64,000 nucleotides of DNA, taken from NCBI GenBank assembly GCA_018260475.1, contig JAGLBA010000004.1:1-64000 (forward strand), read 5' to 3'. Of the stretch, positions 15,687 to 24,201 are shown in pieces. The stretch comes from Chryseobacterium sp. Lineage in GTDB: Bacteria > Bacteroidota > Bacteroidia > Flavobacteriales > Weeksellaceae. A program made the translations under genes and the position numbers. Below the pieces are notes generated by a model, which was given only the letters and a program-made list of their open reading frames with translations, searched no databases and was not told where the DNA came from. Each line of letters begins with the position of its first letter. Positions within the stretch are counted from its first letter, which is position 1.

Positions 15687-16553
15687 TTAGTTGGATAGCA
15701 TTTCCTTTAATTGATCAATGAATGGACGGTGTTGTTTTAGATCTTTTTGAAATTCTCCATTACTCATAGTGTCTGTTAATGTTTTATATGCACTCTGTAT
15801 TCCTCTCTCTGAAATAATATTTCCATATTTTTTATTCAAAATTTCTCTAAATGCTTTTATTCCTTTTGGTTTAGAAAATTTTAGTTCCTCTAATGCTATT
15901 TTTAAATATGCTAAATGATTTTCCGATTTATTATTTTCGAGATACTTGCCAATTTTTTCTAAAAGATGTTGTGGTAATTCTTGAGTATCAGGTTTTCTTC
16001 CAACGTTTTTCTTTTCAGTGATTGAATCTTGAATAAGCCAATTCTCTAAATTATTTCCATCCGCTAACTGTAGTTGCTGAAAATGATTTTCCCAATCTGA
16101 TTTTATACGCAAACCAGAACTTATTGAAAATTCTATTACCTGCTTCATTATTGAAACAATAAATTGTTTTTCAACATAGCTTAGTGTTTGTTTTTTTCTC
16201 ATTTCCAGTCCCCGTTCTACCATTCTCTCAAAGCTTTTTCCAAAATATAGCCAAGCAAGCATCGCCGGAATAATAGAATTTTTCGGAATATTCTGAAAAT
16301 TACTGACTAAATATTCAGCAACATTGTTTTCGGAAAATAAAATGTTAAAATCTGAAATATCGTCAAAAGAACCTTGATTCAATTTTCTCGAAACAGCACT
16401 TTTATATTTTGGGATAATTGAGGTAGCCATTTGAAAAATCTTGTCGTAGCCAGCATTATCTTTTCTGTTCATATATTCTTCAAATAGATCATATTGCTCT
16501 ATATGAGATTCTTTCCATTTTTTTATTTCTAGTAAAAAAGTATTTAGTTCCAT
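15687..16553 (-). CDS. Cargo protein of unknown function
   Basis: A 288-residue, mostly helical, soluble protein. I do not recognise the family. The first half (SIIPKYKSAVSRKLNQGSF, IIPAMLAWLYFGKSFERMVERGLEMRKK) has no catalytic motif I can name; the second half, after VGRKPDTQELPQHLLEK, looks like a small helical DNA- or partner-binding domain with ERGIQSAYKTLTD. It starts 46 bp downstream of the integrase gene and shares its direction, so it is co-transcribed with int and is likely a core or regulatory gene of the mobile element rather than an adaptive cargo gene. Confidence 0.6.
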   Translation of the reverse strand: MELNTFLLEIKKWKESHIEQYDLFEEYMNRKDNAGYDKIFQMATSIIPKYKSAVSRKLNQGSFDDISDFNILFSENNVAEYLVSNFQNIPKNSIIPAMLAWLYFGKSFERMVERGLEMRKKQTLSYVEKQFIVSIMKQVIEFSISSGLRIKSDWENHFQQLQLADGNNLENWLIQDSITEKKNVGRKPDTQELPQHLLEKIGKYLENNKSENHLAYLKIALEELKFSKPKGIKAFREILNKKYGNIISERGIQSAYKTLTDTMSNGEFQKDLKQHRPFIDQLKEMLSN

Positions 16554-16599
16554 TTAGATTAAGTTTTGTTTCTGATATGATTTTGAATTACTTATAAAA

Positions 16600-17937
16600 T
16601 CAATCTAATAAGTTTACCAATTCTTTTTTCATATCTTCATCTATTTCTCTATAACGACTAAAAGCTTTACTTCCCTCTTTGTGTCCACTCAAAGCCCCAA
16701 TCAAATTAGGGTCTTTTACTTTTTTGTAAATGTTGCCAATAAACGTTCTGCGAGCCATATGGCTACTAGCAACCTCATAAAGGTACTTTTTGACACCTTC
16801 ATTAGTAAGTGGGTCAAGGACTGTCACAATTCTATCTATTTCTGCCAATTTAAATACTTTCTTAATCGAATCATTATATTTCTGCTCTGAAATAAAAGGC
16901 AAAAGCATCTTACCCTCATACCCTTTGTATTTTTCTAATATATCCTTCGCTTTATTATTAAGAGGAACACGAACAGTGACTGGATTTCCATCTTTTGTTT
17001 TTCTGGGAATATATTCTATAGCTTCATTGATTATATTTTGTTTAGTCATACGATAATAATCGCCAATACGACAACCTATCAATGACTGAAATACAAATAT
17101 ATCCCGCTGCAATTCTAAATGTTTGTTTTCGGAAAAATCCTTTTCATATAACTTATCACGCTCTTCAATTGTAATATAAAAAGGTGTTCCATACGTACAA
17201 TCATCAATTTTAAACTTATCGAAGGGCTTATTTATCGTTTTATTATGTTTATAACACCATAAAAAGAATGTCCTTATTTTACAAAGACAATCAATTATGG
17301 TATTTTTACCTCGTTGTTTTGGAACTCGCGTTTCAGGAATTTGCTCATAAATAGAAGGATACAATTCATAATATATGTGCTCATTCTCTAAAAAATCTGA
17401 TATGTCATATAATGTATCGGAAGTAATCTGATTAATGTTCAAAGTAAATGAACCCTTATTTTTTTTTGTATTTCTTACATATAATTCATACCGCAGGAGA
17501 ATTCTTTTAATTACACGGAAATTTTTTTTCCTAACTTCTGATAGCTTGTGCTTTAGTAGAAAATCATCAAAAAGTTCTGCAAAAGATAGATTTCTTTCAG
17601 CTTCTATCTGTTCTTTATTTTTATACTTGTCTGGGTGATGATATTTATCAATCATTACGTTTAGCCATTCTCCATCTGCATCTTCATCATAATTTTGAGT
17701 GATAAAAGAAATAATATTTTGAATATCATTTTTCAACTTTATTTTTTCACTATCGCTAATTAACGCTACCCGATCTTTATAACCTTGTTTTTCAGCATTC
17801 CAATGATTTGGATTAATAGTTAACTCACTTGCCGATTTAATATCTTTATTCTTATCACGTAAACGAAAATAAATTGTTGCTTGGATTTCGGTATTATTTT
17901 TATTTGCGGACTTTCTTAAAAATGCTGAAACTTTCAT
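16600..17937 (-). CDS. int: Tyrosine recombinase / integrase
   Basis: A 445-residue site-specific integrase of the Bacteroidota type: an N-terminal Arm-binding part (NKNNTEIQATIYFRLRDK), a SAM-like core-binding domain (SFAELFDDFLLKHK, near 125-230), then the catalytic domain with first Arg in LIGCRIGDYYRMT (near 290), HMARRTFIGN (the H-x-x-R box, near 395) and LSGHKEGSKAFSRYREI (His and the nucleophile Tyr, near 425). All key residues are present, so the enzyme looks functional. It is the outermost gene of the island on the right side, reading inwards, 200 bp from the probable attachment site. Confidence 0.93.
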   Translation of the reverse strand: MKVSAFLRKSANKNNTEIQATIYFRLRDKNKDIKSASELTINPNHWNAEKQGYKDRVALISDSEKIKLKNDIQNIISFITQNYDEDADGEWLNVMIDKYHHPDKYKNKEQIEAERNLSFAELFDDFLLKHKLSEVRKKNFRVIKRILLRYELYVRNTKKNKGSFTLNINQITSDTLYDISDFLENEHIYYELYPSIYEQIPETRVPKQRGKNTIIDCLCKIRTFFLWCYKHNKTINKPFDKFKIDDCTYGTPFYITIEERDKLYEKDFSENKHLELQRDIFVFQSLIGCRIGDYYRMTKQNIINEAIEYIPRKTKDGNPVTVRVPLNNKAKDILEKYKGYEGKMLLPFISEQKYNDSIKKVFKLAEIDRIVTVLDPLTNEGVKKYLYEVASSHMARRTFIGNIYKKVKDPNLIGALSGHKEGSKAFSRYREIDEDMKKELVNLLD

Positions 17938-18165
17938 AATTAATTGAAATTGATGTATACAAAGATATTAAATTTGTTTCAAATTTGTTCCCAAATTGTT
18001 CCCACACAACCTAAATACATTTAAATAAGATTGAATTAGATTAAATAATAGACTTCATTCAAAATATTAACTATCAGTTACATAACATTATAATATACCT
18101 GAAAAAGCCATATTGCAGATGAATAACATTTAACTATTTCAACTCTGGTCCTGGGTACACAAAAC
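17938..18165. other. Right end of the integrated element with probable attachment site
   Basis: The gap holds two imperfect copies of AAATTTGTTCCC (about 17980-18003), possible integrase or excisionase arm sites. Near 18138-18163, TTCAACTC followed by TGGTCCTGGGTACA resembles a tRNA T-loop (TTC-A-A-N-T-C) plus the 3' strand of an acceptor stem, but the matching 5' T-stem (CTAT before it) does not pair, as if only the 3' tip of a tRNA remained at the element border. The G+C changes from island-like to chromosome-like here. Confidence 0.4.
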
Positions 18166-18200
18166 GCCGATAATCAAATGATTGTCAGCGGTTTTTTTTT
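18166..18200 (+). terminator. Orphan plus-strand terminator
   Basis: GCCGATAATCA then TGATTGTCAGCGG forms an imperfect hairpin followed by nine T residues. No plus-strand gene lies upstream of it within the element, which supports the view that the insertion separated it from its original transcript, possibly a tRNA. Confidence 0.65.
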
Positions 18201-18220
18201 AGTTCTTAAACATGGAAAAA

Positions 18221-18256
18221 AGAATCCGCCTGCAAAAGCAAGGCGGATTCTTTATT
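18221..18256. terminator. Terminator of the lipoprotein/TonB locus
   Basis: AGAATCCGCCT (18221-18231) and AGGCGGATTCT (18241-18251) make a perfect 11-bp stem with A- and T-rich edges. It lies just beyond the 3' end of the minus-strand lipoprotein gene. Confidence 0.85.
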
Positions 18257-18273
18257 TAGGATTACTAAGATGA

Positions 18274-19164
18274 TTACATCCAGTAGTTGCTACTTTCAAA
18301 AGGGATATCCCATACGGCATTTACCTCATCTATGGCTTCTTGCACAGTTATTCCGAATTCTTTAGCAATATCTTTGTAATATTGCTGCAATTCCGCATCA
18401 CTTTCTGCGTGCTTGGTGTAAATTCTCACAGGAACCTTCAAGTTAAGATCTTGAGTAGCTAACAAGCGAACACTCGGCTGGTTGAAAGGATATGGATTCC
18501 CGTTAGTGTCCAATTTGTTGCCTTTTACGACATGAACTAAGATAATATTAAGGTCAAATGTTTGGTAAGCACCTTTTGCAAAGAAATACCCCTTCAAACC
18601 AATTGGATCTTTCTCGCCGCGAAGGTTGTTTTTTTCCCTGTTAAAGGGTTCATTCCAAGGATCGGTATCACGGTAGGTGTAATCCAAATTGTCGGTATTT
18701 GTGATCGCTGCACCAGTGTTGATGTCTTTTACATCCTTGCTGATGAAGAAATGCTGGTGGATAGGCGCCATTTCTTTGGTGGTAAATTCACCGTTTATCA
18801 CTTCACCTTTTTTATTGTAATAGGTAATTTCAAGTGCGTAGTGGGAATCCTTTACCATTCGGATTGGCGTGTTGTTTTCCGGCTTTACATTGCCTTTCGC
18901 ATCTACGACGAAAGCATATTCTTGCTTACTTTTCAGGTGCGGAATTGCATCGGAAAAAGGGCTTCCGTGGAAGGTTTTGCCATGCAGATGTCCCTCACGG
19001 AAAGTGAAAACTACCTTAGCCCACTCTTCGTGACCTTTATCCACAGTTTCATTTACCGGTGTTTCAGGTACATCGTCTGCATTTCTACAAGAATTAAGAG
19101 AGAAAGCCAATAGCACAAATACTAAAATTGTGAGCATTTTGCCCAAGAAAAATTGTTTTTTCAT
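18274..19164 (-). CDS. His-rich exported lipoprotein of a TonB receptor locus
   Basis: A 296-residue lipoprotein (signal ending in AFSLNSC, lipidated Cys near residue 26). The mature part opens with a His-rich region: KGHEEWAKVVFTFREGHLHGKTFHGSP and IHQHFF near 135, typical of metal-handling surface lipoproteins. It follows the TonB receptor gene by 42 bp in the same direction and is probably its outer-membrane partner. Metal (zinc or copper) binding is suggested by the HxH clusters and by the neighbours, not proven. No enzyme motif is visible, and it ends with ESSNYWM. Confidence 0.7.
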   Translation of the reverse strand: MKKQFFLGKMLTILVFVLLAFSLNSCRNADDVPETPVNETVDKGHEEWAKVVFTFREGHLHGKTFHGSPFSDAIPHLKSKQEYAFVVDAKGNVKPENNTPIRMVKDSHYALEITYYNKKGEVINGEFTTKEMAPIHQHFFISKDVKDINTGAAITNTDNLDYTYRDTDPWNEPFNREKNNLRGEKDPIGLKGYFFAKGAYQTFDLNIILVHVVKGNKLDTNGNPYPFNQPSVRLLATQDLNLKVPVRIYTKHAESDAELQQYYKDIAKEFGITVQEAIDEVNAVWDIPFESSNYWM

Positions 19165-19206
19165 TTTAAAAAAATTTAGGTTAAATAATTATTGTTTTGT
19201 TAATTT

Positions 19207-21261
19207 TTAAAAAGTTATTGCTGTTTTAAACATGATATCTATTCCTTTTTCATGCGTGAAATAGCGGTAAAGATCTGTGTAGTTTTTATACAGTTTGTTA
19301 GTGAAATTTTCCGCGATTAATTGAATCGAGATGGTTTTACCATTTTGGTAAGGCCATTCTGCACCGGCAAGAAATGTAAAAAGATGATAAGCCGGTGGCG
19401 AATCGGGAGCCAAATCATAAGCAGGATTAAAGCGAGATTGCTTCGCACGAAACTCATGCTCTAATTTTAGATAAAACTCTTGAAATAATCGGGTGGGAAT
19501 GCTCCAATTCACACTTTGGTTGAAGCCAAAAGGTGGAATCTGTGGCAGTACACGATGGGACTTGTACTCCTCGGCAAAGACGAAAGAAGCATTCCCATGA
19601 TACTGCAAATTGCCCAGTTTTACACCTGCGGAAATATCCCCACCATAATACAGCGCATCAGTTTGTTCAAAATTAAAAATGGCCGCCGGTCCGGAAAACA
19701 ACTGTTTAAATTGATGACTCGGGATGCTGTAAATATAATCCTGAATAGGCTGGTAAAAGCCCGACACGGCCACATTAGCATTCTCACCCGACCATTTTAT
19801 TTGACCGTTTATTTTGAGTCCTTTTTCTGGTTTCAGGGAGGTATCTCCCACAAAATAAATTGGTATACCATGCTGTTTTCCATTCACATACAATTCGTAA
19901 GGCTCGGGCGAGCGCCACGCCAATCCGGCATTGGCGGATGCACTCCAATTTTTATTAAAGTCATAGCGCATACCGGCATTCCAAGATAGACTTTTGTAGT
20001 GCTTTTTCCCGCCGTAGAGTTCGCCTAAAAAGTTATATCCCGCCGCATTGGTCGTGCGGAAATCATAGCGCGCACCTAAGTCCACAGTCCATTTTCTGTA
20101 AAAATAATCTGCGGTTAAAAAGCCATGATAATTGTAAAGGACATAATTCGGAATGGCAGGAACCACGCCCGTTCCCGGAATATTTATGTTTTCTTTTCTC
20201 TGAAAACCTGCTCCGGAAAGCAATTTGAGCCGACTTATTTGTTTGTTTTCCCAAAACACTTCCGCCACATGGGATTGCAGTTCGGAATTTTGCGAAGGCA
20301 AAACCGTGCGATCCATTCGCCTCACTTCAAATTCTTTGCGGTGGTTTTTTTGGTAACCATAGTTCAACTCCAAAACATTTTTTGGGGAAAATGCGTAGCG
20401 CTGCTGCGTTCTCGCCAATAAATGGACCGACTGCTGATATGGCGCCGTAATATTATAACTAAACGGCAAAACCTTAACCGGAACGCCCAACTCCAACATT
20501 TGCTGAAACTGCTCGGTATTCCCTGAAAGTGATCCGTAAAAAATACCCGATTTCGCCTGATAACGGCTAAACGATAATTTGGAAGAATATTTTCCCTTGC
20601 GATATTGCAGGTCTCCGGAAAAATTTAGTTCCCGTATTCCGGTATTGTTTACATAATATTCTGCGGTACGGTAGTCGCCGGCGTATTTCCCGCTCGACTG
20701 CACACGCCATGCCAAGGAATTTTTAAGTATACTGCCTTCCAGCATCAGGTTTCCAACGCTTTTCCCAGAATTGGAAGCACCGGAAAGTTGGACTTCTCCC
20801 CCGAATTTATCCTTAAAATTCATGGCTTTAGGTTCCAAAAGAATCACGCCGCCCATAGCACCTGCGCCGTATCGCACGCCCTCAGAACCTTTGATAATCG
20901 TCACCGCTGGCGTTCCAAAAGGATCAATTTCAGGTGCGTGGCTATCCGCCCAGTCTTGGGTCTCAAGTTTTTGACCGCGTGTTAAGAGCAAAATCCGTGT
21001 ATTGGTTTGCCCATCGATCACCGGCTTGCTGATAGTTGCTCCGGCTTTACGGACGCTCATCCCAGCCTCGGATTTCAGGAGTTCAGCGAGGTTTTCACCT
21101 GCTTTTTCTTTAATAGTCTTCTCGGAAACAGTTTCCATGCGCTTCGCCTCATTTTGTTTCATTATAATGATTTGAAGGCTGTCCATCACATGGGTACGCG
21201 TTTCCTGGCCGTACATGCTACCACAGCACAACCCCGCACAGAACAAAATTCTGTATTGCAT
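19207..21261 (-). CDS. TonB-dependent receptor, probably for a metal or metal complex
   Basis: A 684-residue outer-membrane receptor. Signal peptide (ILFCAGLCCGSMYGQ), then a plug domain without the CarboxypepD-like extension (AELLKSEAGMSVRKAG, DGQTNTRILLLTRGQKLETQDW, IIKGSEGVRYGAGAMGGVI), then a 22-strand barrel ending in MFKTAITF. The plug phrase DSHAPEIDPFGTPAVTIIKG resembles ZnuD/NosA-like metal receptors. Flanking genes code for a His-rich lipoprotein and a Cys/His small protein, supporting a metal substrate. The specific metal cannot be told; no Zur- or Fur-like operator was clearly seen upstream. Confidence 0.85.
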   Translation of the reverse strand: MQYRILFCAGLCCGSMYGQETRTHVMDSLQIIIMKQNEAKRMETVSEKTIKEKAGENLAELLKSEAGMSVRKAGATISKPVIDGQTNTRILLLTRGQKLETQDWADSHAPEIDPFGTPAVTIIKGSEGVRYGAGAMGGVILLEPKAMNFKDKFGGEVQLSGASNSGKSVGNLMLEGSILKNSLAWRVQSSGKYAGDYRTAEYYVNNTGIRELNFSGDLQYRKGKYSSKLSFSRYQAKSGIFYGSLSGNTEQFQQMLELGVPVKVLPFSYNITAPYQQSVHLLARTQQRYAFSPKNVLELNYGYQKNHRKEFEVRRMDRTVLPSQNSELQSHVAEVFWENKQISRLKLLSGAGFQRKENINIPGTGVVPAIPNYVLYNYHGFLTADYFYRKWTVDLGARYDFRTTNAAGYNFLGELYGGKKHYKSLSWNAGMRYDFNKNWSASANAGLAWRSPEPYELYVNGKQHGIPIYFVGDTSLKPEKGLKINGQIKWSGENANVAVSGFYQPIQDYIYSIPSHQFKQLFSGPAAIFNFEQTDALYYGGDISAGVKLGNLQYHGNASFVFAEEYKSHRVLPQIPPFGFNQSVNWSIPTRLFQEFYLKLEHEFRAKQSRFNPAYDLAPDSPPAYHLFTFLAGAEWPYQNGKTISIQLIAENFTNKLYKNYTDLYRYFTHEKGIDIMFKTAITF

Positions 21262-21391
21262 TGATTTAGAATTTGAGTTAAGAAATTATCCGGAATGCCC
21301 GTATTGAAGCGCAATCATAAAGATTGGCCACACAACGAAACATTGCACAGGAATAAAAGGCAGCCAGGGAATCTGCTGCTAATACATCCAA

Positions 21392-21757
21392 CTAAACAAT
21401 AGCAGGTGGAGCGCGAGAACGGCCGAAATTCGGCTGGTAGCCGATATAACCTTCGGAAAAGTTAAATTGAAAATGCTGATCTATGTGAAAAACAATCGGT
21501 AAATCTACCGATGAACCTGAGATAAATGAAGAATCTATACTGTAGAAAAAGTGGAATTTGCACTCATGCAGTTTGTTAGTAATGTGCGATTGATGTTCGC
21601 AAACATTCTTAGTATTCTCGGTACAAATTTCGTCTGCCGAAATAAACCAATCCTTGCTTTCCCTATGTTCCCAAGCATGCGCAGCATCCCTCAGTATCCC
21701 TGTGGAACTGAAGAAAACGAGCACTGAAAAAAGGAGGGAAATAAATTGCTTTAACAT
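21392..21757 (-). CDS. Small exported Cys/His protein ahead of the TonB receptor
   Basis: A 121-residue protein with a signal peptide (FISLLFSVLVFFSS) and a mature part rich in Cys and His: AHAWEHRESKDW, ICTENTKNVCEHQSHITNKLHECKFHFF split over residues about 40-80. It ends in NFGRSRAPPAIV; a short protein with an R-x-PP end upstream of a TonB receptor is a pattern I recall from Bacteroidota. ATG 21757 is preferred over an upstream in-frame start at 21820 because it gives a clean signal peptide. It may bind the metal taken up by the receptor; this is inference. Confidence 0.65.
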   Translation of the reverse strand: MLKQFISLLFSVLVFFSSTGILRDAAHAWEHRESKDWFISADEICTENTKNVCEHQSHITNKLHECKFHFFYSIDSSFISGSSVDLPIVFHIDQHFQFNFSEGYIGYQPNFGRSRAPPAIV

Positions 21758-21881
21758 TTGCAGCAAAGATTCTTTGGTAAAAATGGGTGTGCAAATGTAA
21801 CCAAGTATTTTAAAAAACACAAGCGCCCATAAAACTTTAATTATTCAACTGCTTATTTTATCTGTAAATAATATTTCATTT

Positions 21882-22565
21882 TTATCTGTAATGCTGGAAA
21901 ATTCCCGTATCTGTCGCAGTCCAGAAAGCGGCTTTTTGTCGGGCTAATTTCAGTCCATCATTTACCCATGTGTTGCAACTATTGAGAAAACTGTATCGGT
22001 TTTTGGCATCATAAAAGGCATCATTTTTACCATAAACCGCATTCGTAGGGATTAGTATGGTTTTTCCGGAGGCATCGCGATCAAATTTTGCTTCTACAAA
22101 TTTCACTAAATCACGGTATTGGAACTCACTCAGCATTATTTTTTTACAATCCTCACCTTCTTTCATTTCTTGGTAATAGGTGCAGTGCATCGCCGACTCG
22201 CTGAGCCAAAATGCCGCCTTAAACGCGGTGGAAAATTTCAAATCTGCCCAAGTCGGCGTATCTAAGTAAAAACCTTTGTCGCCCCACCCTATGGCCACAT
22301 ATTTCATGTCGGGTTGTTTCGCCCGGGTATTTTGGTAAGGTACATCCTTTGTCCAATCTTTATAAACAGATTTTGTGGGCATCACCAGGTCGGTATGTAC
22401 GCCATTGGTATAAATGTATATTGGCACCACTTTCGGCTGACCGTCAGGTTTTTCAGGGATTTCTATGTACGGAAGTGCAAAAACCAATAGTAGATAGAAT
22501 GCTACGATTCCCAGTATAATGCCGATTGACTTTGCTATGATGATAAATATTTTTTTCAGGATCAT
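21882..22565 (-). CDS. TIGR02117 (DUF2459) family membrane-anchored protein
   Basis: A 227-residue protein with an N-terminal transmembrane helix (IIIAKSIGIILGIVAFYLL) and a periplasmic domain carrying the family phrases IYTNGVHTDLVMPT near 50, IGWGDKGFYLDTPTW near 92, and SFLNSCNTWVNDGLKLA near 195, a fold that looks like a papain-type/NlpC-like enzyme with Cys and His. The family was named from urease neighbourhoods but its function is unknown; there is no urease here. It appears to be a single gene. Confidence 0.85.
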   Translation of the reverse strand: MILKKIFIIIAKSIGIILGIVAFYLLLVFALPYIEIPEKPDGQPKVVPIYIYTNGVHTDLVMPTKSVYKDWTKDVPYQNTRAKQPDMKYVAIGWGDKGFYLDTPTWADLKFSTAFKAAFWLSESAMHCTYYQEMKEGEDCKKIMLSEFQYRDLVKFVEAKFDRDASGKTILIPTNAVYGKNDAFYDAKNRYSFLNSCNTWVNDGLKLARQKAAFWTATDTGIFQHYR

Positions 22566-22648
22566 TTTTTAATATTGAATTAATGAAAAGTTAACGAGGC
22601 AAATTAGGTTTTATTTTTAAATTTAAAACCGAAACAATCCTACTCTAT

Positions 22649-22732
22649 ATGCAGAAAAAATCCAAGTCCGCAAAGCGTGTAAAACTAAGAGTGAAAACGG
22701 CCCCAAAAAGAGTGCAAAAACGGAGGTATTAG
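22649..22732 (+). CDS. Very small, strongly basic ORF (27 codons)
   Basis: ATG at 22649 to TAG at 22730-22732 encodes 27 residues of which about 13 are Lys or Arg (MQKKSKSAKRVKLRVK and so on), with no acidic residue. It sits alone in the 236-bp gap between the TIGR02117 gene and queG. The composition recalls a ribosomal or nucleic-acid-binding mini-protein. No homologue is known to me and chance cannot be excluded; AT-rich non-coding DNA readily gives Lys codons, though the Arg codons (CGT, AGA, CGG, AGG) make that less likely. Confidence 0.35.
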   Translation: MQKKSKSAKRVKLRVKTAPKRVQKRRY

Positions 22733-22801
22733 GTTTTAGTTGTTGGCTGTTTATGGTACCGCTTTTGTAACTTTTTTGTTTAAATTTAATTGAACTATTC
22801 T

Positions 22802-23749
22802 CTATGGTTCTAAATCTGCGGCGGTGCTAAGGAAATCGATGTTGCGTTTTAGACCGGCAAATTTTGTCCGCTTCACCGGGGACTTCCTAAAAATATCTGA
22901 AAACAACTCCTGACTAAGTTCCTGCCAATCTTTTTTCCTGAAATTGCGAATGGCAACATTTGGTAAAAACTTCGGCTGCTGGTGTGGGGATGAAAACCGA
23001 TTCCACGGACAAACATCCTGACAAATGTCGCAGCCAAACATCCAATCTTGCATCTTCCCACGGAAACTTTCGGGGATTTCATTTTTCAATTCTATGGTGG
23101 CGTACGAGATGCACTTGGCACCATCCACCATCTTGTCCGAAACAATGGCGTTTGTAGGACAGGCATCAATACATCTTCGGCAAGTACCGCAATGGTCTGT
23201 CACGGGATGGTCTTCCACCAAATCCAAATCGCAAATAATTTCCGCTAAAAAATAGAATGAACCATGCTGCTTGGTAATCAGGTTGGCGTTTTTCCCTACC
23301 CAGCCGATGCCGGATTTCTTCGCCCAAGCACGCTCCAAAACCGGTGCTGAATCCACAAAAATGCGATAAGAAAATTCCCCAATTTCCATCTGTAATTCAT
23401 TAACCAAATCCTTCAAAACATCCTTAATCACTTCATGATAATCCTGTCCGTAAGCATACTTGGAAATTTTGAAATTATCAATTGTAGATAGTTCTCCTTC
23501 CGGAAAATAATTATAAGAGAAAGAGATCACCGACCGAGCGCCCTCTACCAATAGCCGCGGATCCAGTCGTTTATCGAAATGGTTTTCCATATACTGCATC
23601 TCGCCGTGGGCATTTTGTTTTAACCAAAGTTCCAGATGCGGTGCCTCCTCTTCCAAAAAAACGGCTTTGGAGATGCCACACGACTGAAAACCGGCTGCCA
23701 TAGCCTTGCTTTTGATGAGTTGAGAATATTTTGCGGGATTTTCTTCCAT
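22802..23749 (-). CDS. queG: tRNA epoxyqueuosine(34) reductase
   Basis: QueG reduces epoxyqueuosine to queuosine at position 34 of tRNAs for Asn, Asp, His and Tyr, using cobalamin and two [4Fe-4S] clusters. The protein (315 aa) shows the QueG N-terminal domain ([36 protein letters not shown]), the catalytic [17 protein letters not shown] with Asp and GWVGKN, and both ferredoxin motifs: [16 protein letters not shown] and [11 protein letters not shown]. The ATG at 23749 is preferred over a TTG 21 bp upstream. It is divergent from the rhodanese gene with a shared 65-bp promoter region. Confidence 0.95.
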   Translation of the reverse strand: MEENPAKYSQLIKSKAMAAGFQSCGISKAVFLEEEAPHLELWLKQNAHGEMQYMENHFDKRLDPRLLVEGARSVISFSYNYFPEGELSTIDNFKISKYAYGQDYHEVIKDVLKDLVNELQMEIGEFSYRIFVDSAPVLERAWAKKSGIGWVGKNANLITKQHGSFYFLAEIICDLDLVEDHPVTDHCGTCRRCIDACPTNAIVSDKMVDGAKCISYATIELKNEIPESFRGKMQDWMFGCDICQDVCPWNRFSSPHQQPKFLPNVAIRNFRKKDWQELSQELFSDIFRKSPVKRTKFAGLKRNIDFLSTAADLEP

Positions 23750-23755
23750 AAGGTG

Positions 23756-23784
23756 TTGCAAAACTAACAAATTTAGTAAATTTG
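23756..23784 (+). promoter_or_regulatory. Bacteroidota-type promoter of the rhodanese gene
   Basis: TTG at 23756-23758 (-33) and TAAATTTG at 23777-23784 (-7 consensus TAnnTTTG) are separated by 18 bp, 30 bp before the ATG at 23815. Confidence 0.6.
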
Positions 23785-23814
23785 AGGCCTAAATCCCTTT
23801 AAAATAAAATCAAT

Positions 23815-24102
23815 ATGTCATTAGTAGAAGTTTTAAAAGCAGGTAACTACCACCTCATCGATGTTCGCGAGCCTATGGAACTAGAAATGGACGGCCACAT
23901 TGAAGAAGCAAAAAACATCCCATTGGGCGAAATCGAAGACCGCAAACAAGAGATCCTAAACCTGAGCGGTACGAAAATCTTCTTCTGCCGTAGCGGAAAC
24001 CGTAGCGGTAAGGCAGTGGATTATTTCAAATCCGAAGGTATGACGGATGTGTACAACGGCGGCGGCTACGAAGAAGTGAAGGCGACATTGGAAAGTCTTT
24101 AA
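23815..24102 (+). CDS. Single-domain rhodanese-like sulfurtransferase
   Basis: A 95-residue cytoplasmic rhodanese domain: YHLIDVREPMELEMDGHI near residue 12, IPLGEI, and the active-site loop FFCRSGNRSG near 58, where Cys would carry the persulfide. The protein is one domain with no signal peptide, like GlpE or PspE cores. It may transfer sulfur to tRNA modification or Fe-S assembly; its neighbour queG is a tRNA enzyme, but they are on opposite strands. A terminator follows directly. Confidence 0.9.
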   Translation: MSLVEVLKAGNYHLIDVREPMELEMDGHIEEAKNIPLGEIEDRKQEILNLSGTKIFFCRSGNRSGKAVDYFKSEGMTDVYNGGGYEEVKATLESL

Positions 24103-24143
24103 CCAAAAAGCATTCGGCGAAGTAAAAAGCCGAAAACAATTTC

Positions 24144-24174
24144 AAAAAAAAGGGACTTTCGTGGTTCCTTTTTT
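24144..24174 (+). terminator. Terminator after rhodanese gene
   Basis: A-rich AAAAAAAAGGGAC and GTGGTTCCTTTTTT form an imperfect stem around TTTC, followed by a T-tract on the plus strand. Confidence 0.65.
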
Positions 24175-24201
24175 ATTTCAATTAAATAAATTATTGCGGA
24201 A

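Noticed and set aside
19100-21900. A Zur or Fur box at the metal-uptake locus.
   Set aside because: Upstream regions were read for palindromes of the known type and nothing convincing was found.
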